This document shows, one piece after another, positions 44,529 through 52,716 of a DNA stretch of 64,000 bases; position 1 is the first letter of the stretch; every line of letters begins with the position of its first letter. Source of the DNA: Chersky-840 sp963838775 (GTDB lineage Bacteria > Actinomycetota > Acidimicrobiia > Acidimicrobiales > UBA8190); contig CAWISP010000028.1 of assembly GCA_963838775.1 (NCBI GenBank), positions 62,001 to 126,000 on the forward strand, written 5' to 3'. The notes under the pieces are model-generated. The model saw nothing but the letters and a program-made list of their open reading frames with translations. It had not been told where the DNA came from and searched no databases. The position numbers and the translations under genes were made by a program.

Positions 44529-45686
44529 ATGAGGAGACTCACCCGTCTGGCGCTGGGCGCCGGAGCGGTCCTGGGACTATCGGCCTGGGTGGCGCCTGTG
44601 GCTGGAGCCGAAGGACCCCCACCGGGAGGATATTTCGGAGACGGCGGCGCCCACGCGGTGTTCGTCCAGACCGACAACACCGCCGGCAACCAGATCGTCG
44701 CCTACCACCGGAACCACGACGGCACCCTGAGCTTGGCCAACACCTACGCCACCAGAGGGTTGGGCGGCGTGTTGAACGGGTCGGCGGTCGATCATCTGGG
44801 TTCGCAGGGCTCACTCGCCTCGGACCCGACGCACGGCCTGCTCTACGCCGTGAACGCCGGCAGCAACACGGTGTCGGTCTTCTCCGTCTACGGCGACCAG
44901 CTCAGTCTGCGCCAGGTGGTGGGCTCGGGCGGCACCTTCCCGGTCAGCATCGCCGTCCACGGCAATCTCGTCTACGTGCTCAACGCCGAGAACGGTGGGA
45001 GTGTGTCGGGCTACTGGGTGGCAGGCGACAGGCTGCAGCGGATCTGGGGGTCGACCCGTTCCCTGGGCCTCACCATCCCCACCGACACCACGCAGTTCAC
45101 CCACACGCCCGGGCAGGTGGCCTTCTCACCTGACGGGTCGCAGCTCATCGTGACGACAAAGGCCAACGAAGTCGGTAACGACGTCGACGTCTTCGGCGTC
45201 GGGTGGGACGGCCGGCTTTCAGCGTCCCCGGTGGTGAACTCCGAGCCCGGCACGGTCCCCTTCGCCATCACCTTCGACCAGACGGGTCACCTGGTGATCG
45301 GTGAGGCCGGACCTAGCGCGGTGGTGACATTCAGACTCCACCGAGATGGCACCATCACCCAGATCGACTCTCTGGCCAATGGACAGCCGGGTCTGTGCTG
45401 GGTGACTGCCGCCGGCCAGTACTTCTTCACCGGCAACACCGCCAGCAATTCGACGAGTGGATACCAATCCAGCGCCAACGGTCAGCTCACCCTGCTCGGT
45501 TTTGCTCCCACTGACCCGGGCACCGTTGACGGCTCAGCCACCGCCAATGGACAGTTCCTCTACGTCCAGACCGGAGGGAAGGGCATCGTCGACGAGTTCC
45601 AGGTCAACGCCAACGGAAGCCTGACTGAGATCGGATCCGTGACCGTGTCCGATGCAGTCGGTGGCGAGGGCATCGTCGCCTTCTAG
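44529..45686 (+). CDS. Secreted seven-bladed beta-propeller, lactonase-like
   Basis: 385 residues with AAAGGAG before ATG 44529. Signal peptide (residues 1-27, 'MRRLTRLALGAGAVLGLSAW' then cleavage after 'AGA'). Repeating blades such as 'GLLYAVNAGSNTVSVFSVYGDQLSL' and 'GQFLYVQTGGKGIVDEFQVN' fit the YncE/6-phosphogluconolactonase-like group. No catalytic function can be assigned. A strong hairpin follows at 45700. A relic of a second copy is at 41236-41380. Confidence 0.85.
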   Translation: MRRLTRLALGAGAVLGLSAWVAPVAGAEGPPPGGYFGDGGAHAVFVQTDNTAGNQIVAYHRNHDGTLSLANTYATRGLGGVLNGSAVDHLGSQGSLASDPTHGLLYAVNAGSNTVSVFSVYGDQLSLRQVVGSGGTFPVSIAVHGNLVYVLNAENGGSVSGYWVAGDRLQRIWGSTRSLGLTIPTDTTQFTHTPGQVAFSPDGSQLIVTTKANEVGNDVDVFGVGWDGRLSASPVVNSEPGTVPFAITFDQTGHLVIGEAGPSAVVTFRLHRDGTITQIDSLANGQPGLCWVTAAGQYFFTGNTASNSTSGYQSSANGQLTLLGFAPTDPGTVDGSATANGQFLYVQTGGKGIVDEFQVNANGSLTEIGSVTVSDAVGGEGIVAF

Positions 45687-45699
45687 TCATCAGTCCCAT

Positions 45700-45741
45700 G
45701 CGAGCAGCGGCGCCCAGGAACTCATGGGCGCCGCTGCTCGC
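45700..45741 (+). terminator. Strong hairpin terminator after propeller gene
   Basis: Perfect 17-bp stem (45700-45716 with 45725-45741) and an 8-base loop, 13 bases after the stop codon. No T-run follows, as often in high-GC actinobacteria. Confidence 0.85.
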
Positions 45742-45855
45742 GTCAGGATCGCTCCTACGATCGAGACCCGCAATCTGGGTCCGAGGGGTGGCGACAGTTT
45801 CGGGGCACGCATAATCGCCGGACCTCCCGGTCGCATTATGTATCCATCTGAACAA

Positions 45856-45927
45856 TCCGCAACGTGCCGCTATGTGCGGTCTAACCCGCGACCCACCCGC
45901 TGTGTATTCGCGGCGCTGAGTGATTGC
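45856..45927. repeat. Degenerate repeat R2, copy b
   Basis: Partner of 43306-43377 in the same orientation. It lies between the propeller terminator and the left end of IS110 copy B. Confidence 0.65.
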
Positions 45928-45967
45928 GGATGGTCTGTGACCCAGCGAGCGCTCAGCTTCCCGCACT

Positions 45968-47272
45968 CACACTGATGCGATGAAGGGGCGGGGCCTCCGC
46001 CTCTCGTGAAGTTTCCAGTGATCAGGAAGACACTGGTGGCTTCGCAAACCAACCTCGACAAGAGGAGGAGGCCCCTATGGGACGACAGTATGTCGAAATC
46101 GACCTGCACCGCCGGAGCTCGACCATCTACCGGATGTCCGGCGACGGGGAGGTGCTCGGCTGCGTCAAGATCCCGAGCCAACCCCTGGAGCTCGCCGCCG
46201 CTATGGCCGACGCCGGCGAAGGACCCGAAGTGGTGCTCGAGAGCACGTATGGCTGGTATTGGGCGGCGGATCTGCTCCAAGAGCTTGGAGCGAACGTGCA
46301 CCTGGCCCATGCCCTCGGCAACAACTGGGAGAACCGCCGGGTCAAGAACGACGAGCGCGACGCCCGCGACCTCGCGGCGATGCTGCGCCTGGGACGTCTG
46401 GCCGAAGGCTGGATCGCTCCGCCGCAGACCCGAGAACTACGAGAGCTCGTGCGCTATCGGGCCCGCTTGGTGCACCACCGCTCGAGCTGCAAGGCCCAGA
46501 TCCACGGCGTCATGGCCAAGAACGGCATCCTCCCGGTGCGCGGCAACATCTGGGGCCCGAGCGGCAGTGCCCAACTCGATTCGCTCGTGCTCCCCGAGGC
46601 CTATGCCATGCGTATCGCCAGCCTGCGCAGTCTCATCGACATCTACGACACCCAGATCCGTCGCCTCGACGCCCATGTGCATCAGCAGTTGAAAGACGAC
46701 CGTGGCTATAAGGCCATCCTGGGTATCCACGGCGTGGGCAAGGTGCTGAGGGCGATCTTCGTGGCCGAGATCGGCGACATCAGTCGCTTCGATTCTCTCC
46801 AGAAGCTGTGCTCATGGACCGGGCTCACACCCAAGCACCGCGAGTCCGACCAGAAGGTCTCGCGCGGACCGATCACCAAGCAAGGCTCCCCGCTGGTGCG
46901 CTGGGCGGCCATCGAGGCCATCTCCAAGAACCACGGCGGACCCAAGCTGCGCGCCGACTTTGTGCGCATCGCCGAGCGCCGGGGCAAGTTCAAGGCCCGG
47001 ATGGCCGTGGCCCGCAAGCTCCTCACCCTCGTCTACTACGGCCTTCGAGACGGAGAGGTCCGATGTCTCGAACGCCAAGAGGCCGCGTGAGTGGAATCGG
47101 ACACGGCCCGGCGCGCGCTCGCGAATTGCCGTGGCCCCCAGTGCGCTGGCGAGGCCGAGTATCTGATTGAGCCCGTCGGGACGTGGCCGAATCCCATCAT
47201 GCTTGGACATAAGCGGAGGAATGGCTGGCGGCCTACGGGCGCCCGTGTCAGAACCCCGACACCGTGATGGGA
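45968..47272 (+). mobile_element. IS110-type element, copy B (about 1305 bp)
   Basis: Same element as 34359-35670, opposite orientation. It begins CACACTGATG; 109 non-coding bases precede the gene, as in copy A, and about 182 follow it, ending near GATGGGA. The strong similarity of the two non-coding ends supports the limits. Confidence 0.78.
46077..47090 (+). CDS. IS110-family transposase (copy B)
   Basis: 337 residues, intact. 'RQYVEIDLHRRSSTIYRM', 'VVLESTYGWYW', 'KNDERDARDLAAMLRLG' and 'ISRFDSLQKLCSWTGLTPKH'. A GAGGAGG ribosome site precedes ATG 46077. A close relative of copy A, differing at scattered residues, so the copies are not recent identical duplicates. Confidence 0.95.
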   Translation: MGRQYVEIDLHRRSSTIYRMSGDGEVLGCVKIPSQPLELAAAMADAGEGPEVVLESTYGWYWAADLLQELGANVHLAHALGNNWENRRVKNDERDARDLAAMLRLGRLAEGWIAPPQTRELRELVRYRARLVHHRSSCKAQIHGVMAKNGILPVRGNIWGPSGSAQLDSLVLPEAYAMRIASLRSLIDIYDTQIRRLDAHVHQQLKDDRGYKAILGIHGVGKVLRAIFVAEIGDISRFDSLQKLCSWTGLTPKHRESDQKVSRGPITKQGSPLVRWAAIEAISKNHGGPKLRADFVRIAERRGKFKARMAVARKLLTLVYYGLRDGEVRCLERQEAA

Positions 47273-47928
47273 AACCCAAACCCCGCAGCCAGGGGGGAGG
47301 GGCTCCACCTCACTACAGTCAGTTGTCTCCTTACATCCCTAGCGTTGCGCGCCTGGGCACTTGTCCGCTTTGGACGGTCCAGGTTGAAGACCTCGAAAAC
47401 CTTTCCCTTGACACGGCCCTACCCCTTCAGGAACGGCATTTGCGCGTACCCTCCTGGTGCTCGCGATAGGCCACCCTGTGATTTCAGTGTGAAGAATGAT
47501 CGGTGATTCCCGGGGTGTCTACCCGCGACGTCAGGGGCGTAGCGAGTGCCGGCCTCGAGGATCGATGATGGCGAGCTGGCGAGCGGTCCGACCCGACGAG
47601 GCCCACTACCCACCGGTCGCACCACACCGTCAGTTGTGAAGACGGCCTGGGACAGTTATTCACACCAAGATCACAGAGGGGGCGATAGGTAGCACGCTGC
47701 CCCGTCGTCCGGGGCAAGGTGCTACTAGATCCGTCGTTCTGGCGCGGCAGGATACGGTGCCCAGAGCGTCATTCGGGGCGTCGTTATGCGCCACCCTCGG
47801 GCGTCGTTACCGAGCGGGATGGCGGCCGCAGGATCGTCGGTCCTTGCAATCGTCGCCCGATCGGCACCGGCACATACCGGATGGGCCGATTGGATACACA
47901 GCGGTCTCACCCGGTGTCCCAGACGCGA
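47273..47928. other. Long intergenic region with repeats
   Basis: About 650 bases, no gene. Contains repeat R3 copy b (47407-47468), and 47835-47905 resembles, in reverse, the part of the 18.1-kb region around 18140-18200 (GTATGTGCCGGT identical). Confidence 0.5.
47407..47468 (-). repeat. Dispersed repeat R3, copy b
   Basis: Reverse partner of 34110-34165; see that entry. Confidence 0.75.
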
Positions 47929-48375
47929 CTATCGTTTTGTCCTTCGTAGCTTGCGTTTGGCCTGATCGAGAGCGCGGCGGAGAACCTCCGCTTCCGAACG
48001 CGACAGAGTCTCCGCGAAGCGGACGAGAGCAGAATCGGTGTCGCCGGTGACGATCAGGGTCTCGTGCATCAGTTCCGCAGTGTGATCGGCTCGGGTGCCC
48101 GTGGTGGAGAAGCGGATGGCCCGTCCCTCCATCCGCCGGTTCACCATTCCTTTTTGGACCAACCGGTCGAGAATAGTGGCCACAGTCGTATAGGCGTAGC
48201 CGGGAAGCGCCTCGGCCACGTCGCGGCCGGTCAACTCGCAACCAGGCTTTTCCCAAAGGAGATCCATCACCCGTCGTTCGAGTTCTCCGAGCCTGGCCAC
48301 GCCGCAACCGCATTGAACGCAGGTACACGGATCACACGAGCACTTCGGATTGTCGCATGTCGTGGTCGTACTCAC
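47929..48375 (-). CDS. BlaI/MecI/CopY-family repressor with cysteine-rich N-terminus
   Basis: 148 residues. Residues 7-24 hold seven cysteines in C-x4-C-x-C-x2-C-x-C-x2-C-x-C spacing ('CSCDPCTCVQCGCG'), like a short metallothionein. Then the BlaI winged helix: 'LGELERRVMDLLWEK', 'TVATILDRLVQKGMVNRR'. The start overlaps the copper-ATPase stop (ATGA). The Cys cluster probably senses Cu(I) and releases the repressor from the operator at 50839-50855 (inference). Confidence 0.88.
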   Translation of the reverse strand: MSTTTTCDNPKCSCDPCTCVQCGCGVARLGELERRVMDLLWEKPGCELTGRDVAEALPGYAYTTVATILDRLVQKGMVNRRMEGRAIRFSTTGTRADHTAELMHETLIVTGDTDSALVRFAETLSRSEAEVLRRALDQAKRKLRRTKR

Positions 48376-50792
48376 TGGCGAACCATCTTTGCAGAGTGAA
48401 CCGTCTCGGTGACTCCCTTGGTTGGTTTATCGCTGGGGGAGGGATCGACGACTCCAACCGTAACAAGCTCATCGATGGGAATATCGAACTGTGATTTTCC
48501 CCGGCCCACATGCCGAAGTCGCGAGCTATTCCACACCACAAACCCCGATGACAGTGCCATGGCAGCCCCTGCGATGATCGGATTGAGGAACCCGCAAGCC
48601 GCCAGAGGAATCGCCGCCACGTTGTAGCCGAACGCCCACACGAGATTCCCCCGGATCGTTTTCAGCGTGCGTCGAGCCAGGTCAATGGCCGTCACGACGA
48701 CTCCCAAGTCGTCTCGCACGATGATTAGGTCGGCAGCATTGATCGCCACGTCAGTACCCGATCCGACGGCCAGACCAAGGTCGGCGCACACGAGGGCTGG
48801 GCCGTCGTTGACTCCGTCGCCAACCATGGCCACCGATCGACCTTCGTCCTGGAGGCGCCGAATGACGGCAACCTTGTCAGTGGGGAGGGCGCTCGCCACC
48901 ACGTCGGTCACGCCGATCTCGGTGCCCACTGCCCGAGTAGTTGGCTCGTTGTCTCCCGACAGAAGGACGCAGTGGAGCCCAAGCGCCTGGAGCCCTTTGA
49001 CCGCAGACGCCGCCGAGGGTCGGATTGTGTCGGCGACCGCCACGGCTCCGACAATGACGTCGTCTCGCCCGACGAGCACGGCGGTGCGACCCAGCGATTC
49101 CCATTCGGCGCACTTCGCAGCCACGCTCGCGGGCATTGTCCCCATGCAGTTGGCAAAGAGGTCGGCTTTGCCGACCGAGATCTGATGGCCGTCGACGGTT
49201 CCCCGCACACCGACGCCTGGCTGGGCCATGAACTGGTGGACTGGAGGCAGCACACCCAGTTCCGCCTCTGCAGTGGCGGCGATGGCTCGGGCCACGAGGT
49301 GCTCGGACGCCTGTTCAAGTGCCCCGGCCCACCGCAGGAGCGTGGCGTGGTCGACCTCGGGTGCAACCTCCACGTCTGTGACAGTCATCTTTCCTTCGGT
49401 GACCGTTCCGGTCTTGTCGAGAACGACAGTGTCGATTTGTCGCGAAGCCTCTAGTGCTTGGTAGCCCTTGAAGAAGATCCCGAGGCGAGCACCCTGGCCC
49501 GAGGCGACGAGCAGAGCTGTGGGAGTCGCCAGGCCCAGGGCACAAGGACAGGCGATGATTAGGACAGAAAGCGCGGCGCTGAAGGCTTGCTGTGTAGAGC
49601 CACCGACGATCAACCAAGCGGCGAGGGTCACGAGGGCGATGACGAGCACAGCTGGGACGAAGACTCCCGCGATACGGTCGGCGAGCCGTTGGACCGCAGC
49701 CTTTTGATTCTGGGCGTTCTCGACGAGGCGAACCATGTGGGCCAGCTGCGTGTCGCGCCCGACCTTCGTCGCCTGGACCACCAAGCGACCCCCCACGGAC
49801 ACCGTCCCACCGATCACGCGGTCGCCGGGAGCCACGTCAACGGGCAGGGACTCGCCAGTCATGGCGCTGCGATCGATGGCCGAGTGCCCAAAGACGATCT
49901 CTCCGTCAGTTGCGACGGTCTCCCCTGGCCGTACAACGAACTGGTCACCCACCACGAGCTGCGCAACGGGAAGTCGGTGCTCCACGCCCATGGCGTCGAG
50001 CACGGCCACGTCCTTGGCTCCCACCGCCGCCAAAGAGCGCAGCGCGTTCCCGGTCCGGCGCTTGGACCATGCCTCGAAGTACCGTCCGGCGAGGAGGAAG
50101 GTGGTCACGCCGACAGCGACATCGATGTAGATGGCTCCACCCGATTGGTGAGCAAGGACGAAGAGCACCGTTCTTGGCGCACTGCTGGTGTCCCGCCAGA
50201 ACATGGCGTACAGCGACCAGCCTGTCGCCGCCAATATGCCCAGCGACACCAGGGTGTCCATGGAGGACGTTCCATGCCGAGCGTTGCGGATCGCCGCCTT
50301 GTAGAACGGCCACGCCCCCCAGGTCAAGACGGGCGCTGCCAGGACGATGAGCACCCATTGCCAGTAAGGGAAGCGCAAACGCGGGACGAGTGAGAAGGCA
50401 ATCGAGAGGTCGCACAGGGGCATGAACAGGACAGCCGCGACAACCAGTCGGCGGCCGAGGGAGCGTGCGCGTCGGTCGACCTCGGCTCCGTCGTTCGTGA
50501 TTTGCGTCGAGTCCTCGATGACCTCTGCCTGATAGCCGACGCTTTCGATCTCCTCAACCAACCTGTGCACCGGCAGGTTGGCCAGGAGAGTGACTCTGGC
50601 CCGTTCGGATGCGTAGTTGACACTGGCCTCGACGCCATCGAGATCGTTGAGCCGCCGTTCAATCCGAGCCGCGCACGCTCCGCAGGTCATGCCACCGATG
50701 GCTATCGACACCACCGTCTCTTTCGAGGCTGGACGATCGATCGACGGGGCAGTCGCCACGATCTCGGTCCCCTGGTCCATGGGCGTACTCAC
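48372..50792 (-). CDS. copA: Copper-exporting P1B-type ATPase
   Basis: 806 residues from GTG 50792 (ATG 50780 is an alternative). N-terminal heavy-metal domain 'GGMTCGACAARIERRLNDLDGVEASVNY' with C-x2-C near 36-39; membrane CPC in 'IACPCALGLATPT'; phosphorylation 'DKTGTVTEGKM'; 'GDGVNDGPAL'; TM7-8 'GYNVAAIP' and 'MALSSGFVVWNSSRLR', which mark Cu(I) specificity. The usual SEHP motif reads 'SEHL'. Exports Cu(I) from the cytosol. Coupled to the repressor gene. Confidence 0.93.
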   Translation of the reverse strand: MSTPMDQGTEIVATAPSIDRPASKETVVSIAIGGMTCGACAARIERRLNDLDGVEASVNYASERARVTLLANLPVHRLVEEIESVGYQAEVIEDSTQITNDGAEVDRRARSLGRRLVVAAVLFMPLCDLSIAFSLVPRLRFPYWQWVLIVLAAPVLTWGAWPFYKAAIRNARHGTSSMDTLVSLGILAATGWSLYAMFWRDTSSAPRTVLFVLAHQSGGAIYIDVAVGVTTFLLAGRYFEAWSKRRTGNALRSLAAVGAKDVAVLDAMGVEHRLPVAQLVVGDQFVVRPGETVATDGEIVFGHSAIDRSAMTGESLPVDVAPGDRVIGGTVSVGGRLVVQATKVGRDTQLAHMVRLVENAQNQKAAVQRLADRIAGVFVPAVLVIALVTLAAWLIVGGSTQQAFSAALSVLIIACPCALGLATPTALLVASGQGARLGIFFKGYQALEASRQIDTVVLDKTGTVTEGKMTVTDVEVAPEVDHATLLRWAGALEQASEHLVARAIAATAEAELGVLPPVHQFMAQPGVGVRGTVDGHQISVGKADLFANCMGTMPASVAAKCAEWESLGRTAVLVGRDDVIVGAVAVADTIRPSAASAVKGLQALGLHCVLLSGDNEPTTRAVGTEIGVTDVVASALPTDKVAVIRRLQDEGRSVAMVGDGVNDGPALVCADLGLAVGSGTDVAINAADLIIVRDDLGVVVTAIDLARRTLKTIRGNLVWAFGYNVAAIPLAACGFLNPIIAGAAMALSSGFVVWNSSRLRHVGRGKSQFDIPIDELVTVGVVDPSPSDKPTKGVTETVHSAKMVRQ

Positions 50793-50838
50793 CTATGAGG
50801 ACAATGGCTTGACGGCGGCAGTGCGACTCTCCTAGACA

Positions 50839-50855
50839 TACTACGGAGCGTAGTA
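50839..50855. promoter_or_regulatory. BlaI/CopY-type operator TACTACG-gag-CGTAGTA
   Basis: Perfect 7+3+7 inverted repeat. TACTAC...GTAGTA is the known BlaI/MecI box half-site. It lies 47 bases before the copper ATPase start and upstream of the divergent membrane-protein gene, so one repressor could control both transcripts. Confidence 0.85.
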
Positions 50856-50973
50856 GCACCGTAGAGTGACAGCTCGAAGGACGCGATTGGCTTGGGTCTG
50901 TGCTCGGGGCGAGCGTAACCCCTGCTTCGACCCACCGACCATGGCAGGCCGTGGGAGGGAGGACCTGGCGACG

Positions 50974-51957
50974 ATGAATGACACGGCAGCCACCGTCAGC
51001 GCCCATCGGTCCTCTACGGTCGAGGAGCACCGGGAACACCGAGACGTCCGCCGTGCCCTCCAGCTGGTGCTCGCCACGGTGTGGCTCGTGGACGGCCTGT
51101 TGCAGTTCCAGCCCTTCATGTTCACTCGGGCATTCGGGAGTCAGATGCTGGCGGCCACGGCCCAGGGAAACCCGTCGGCGGTCGCCCACTCCATTACCTG
51201 GGCGGATCTCGTGATCGGCCACCACTCAGTCGTGGCCGATGCCATCTTTGCCGTGGTTCAGGTGCTGATCGGATTCGGGATCGCCTGGCGTCCCACCATC
51301 AGACCGGCCCTGGCTCTGTCGATCGTGTGGTCGTGCGGAGTCTGGTGGTTCGGCGAGGGCCTGGGCGGGCTGTTCTCGGGAACGGCCAATCCAGTGAACG
51401 GGGCCCCTGGGGCCGTGCTGCTCTACGCCGTCCTGGCCGTGCTGTTGTGGCCCGCCGACCGGACCACAGCCACGACAGGGTTTGCCGCCGCCCGGGCCGT
51501 CGGTGAGCCCGTCGCCCGCGGTGTTTGGGTGGTGCTGTGGGGGCTGCTCGGCTGCTTTGCGGTCCTCGGGGCCAACCGCTCACCTCAGGGCCTGCGCCAG
51601 CTGGTGAGCCAGATGGCGAGCGGTCAGCCCCGGTGGTTGGCGGGCCTGGACCACCACGTCGCTAACTTGCTCGCCCACAGGGGGCTCGGTGTCTCCGTAG
51701 CGCTGGCGGTGATCCTCGGCATCATCGCCGTGGGCGTGTTCCTTCCCGCCAGGCTCGCTCGGACCACTGTTGTACTGGCCCTGGTCCTCGGGGCCGGGAT
51801 CTGGGTGCTGGGCGAGAACTTCGGGGGGATCTTCACACGTTCGGGCACCGATCCGAACTCGGGACCACTCCTGATGCTGATCGCCGCCGCTTACTGGCCG
51901 TCTCGCGTCGGTTCAGGGCGCCGGGCTGGCCGCGACGTGGAAGTGGTAGGGGCGTAG
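50974..51957 (+). CDS. Polytopic membrane protein with two homologous halves
   Basis: 327 residues from ATG 50974, preceded by GGAGGACC; the frame is open upstream to 50866, but that overlaps the operator zone. About eight membrane helices. The end of the first half ('WWFGEGLGGLFSGTANPVNG', then 'YAVLAVLLWP') and the end of the second ('WVLGENFGGIFTRSGTDPNS', then 'LIAAAYWP') are clearly repeats. No named function. Divergent from the copper ATPase across its operator and followed by DUF5134; probably part of the copper response. Confidence 0.82.
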   Translation: MNDTAATVSAHRSSTVEEHREHRDVRRALQLVLATVWLVDGLLQFQPFMFTRAFGSQMLAATAQGNPSAVAHSITWADLVIGHHSVVADAIFAVVQVLIGFGIAWRPTIRPALALSIVWSCGVWWFGEGLGGLFSGTANPVNGAPGAVLLYAVLAVLLWPADRTTATTGFAAARAVGEPVARGVWVVLWGLLGCFAVLGANRSPQGLRQLVSQMASGQPRWLAGLDHHVANLLAHRGLGVSVALAVILGIIAVGVFLPARLARTTVVLALVLGAGIWVLGENFGGIFTRSGTDPNSGPLLMLIAAAYWPSRVGSGRRAGRDVEVVGA

Positions 51958-51960
51958 GCG

Positions 51961-52704
51961 ATGCAAGGGCCTGGGTGGGTTCCCGACTCCTTCGCGGGGG
52001 TGATGATCGCAGTTTCGATCTACTGCTCCGTCCGTCTGCTCGCATCGCGACGATTGCGGCGGCGGATCAACGTGGACATCAACGTCGCCCACGTCACCAT
52101 GGGTGTTGCCATGGCGGGGATGCTCGTCCCGGCACTCACGACGCTCCCGACGGGGCTTTGGGAAGTCTTCTTCGCGGGCTTGGCGGCGTGGTTCTTGCGA
52201 CTGAGCGTTCGATTTGTTGCTCGCCACATGTCACGGGATGGGGAACGAGATCTTCACCGTGTCTCGCACTACCTGACGCACCTCGTCATGTCGTGCGCCA
52301 TGCTCTACATGTACTTGGCTGCGCCCACCAGCGGTGCAACGAGCGCGGGCGGGATGTCGATGGGTGGTGCGACGGGGGCCACGGCGAACTTCGTGGGGCT
52401 CCCCCTGTTCTTCTTGATCGTCCTCAGCTTGTCGGCGGTGTGGCATATTGACAGTCTCAGCGTGTCTTCCTCGCCTGAGCCCGTGCTCGTAGGCGCCAGC
52501 GAGTCATACGAGGTCATGGAAGATGACGGAGGGACAGACCGACACGGACAGACGATGCTCGGTGAACGGTTGAACTCCATGACTCATAGGGCGCCCGATG
52601 GAGCGGAAACCAACGATCACCCCTTCATGGCTCCACGCCTCGAAATGGCCTGTCACATCGCCATGTGCGTCACGATGGGCTACATGCTCATCCTTATGCT
52701 CTGA
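51961..52704 (+). CDS. DUF5134 membrane protein
   Basis: 247 residues, 3 bases after the preceding stop. Helices near 5-25, 40-65, 105-125, 145-165 and 228-247, with His/Met-rich stretches ('HYLTHLVMSCAMLYMYL', 'MSMGGATG', 'HIAMCVTMGYMLILML') that could bind copper. DUF5134 proteins often sit beside copper genes in actinobacteria. Forms an operon with the preceding membrane protein. Confidence 0.82.
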   Translation: MQGPGWVPDSFAGVMIAVSIYCSVRLLASRRLRRRINVDINVAHVTMGVAMAGMLVPALTTLPTGLWEVFFAGLAAWFLRLSVRFVARHMSRDGERDLHRVSHYLTHLVMSCAMLYMYLAAPTSGATSAGGMSMGGATGATANFVGLPLFFLIVLSLSAVWHIDSLSVSSSPEPVLVGASESYEVMEDDGGTDRHGQTMLGERLNSMTHRAPDGAETNDHPFMAPRLEMACHIAMCVTMGYMLILML

Positions 52705-52716
52705 GCCGACGGAGCG

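Noticed and set aside
33397..47468. The IS-rich 33-47 kb stretch considered as an integrated plasmid or genomic island
   Set aside because: No integrase, tRNA attachment site, replication or conjugation gene was seen; it is better explained by accumulated insertions.
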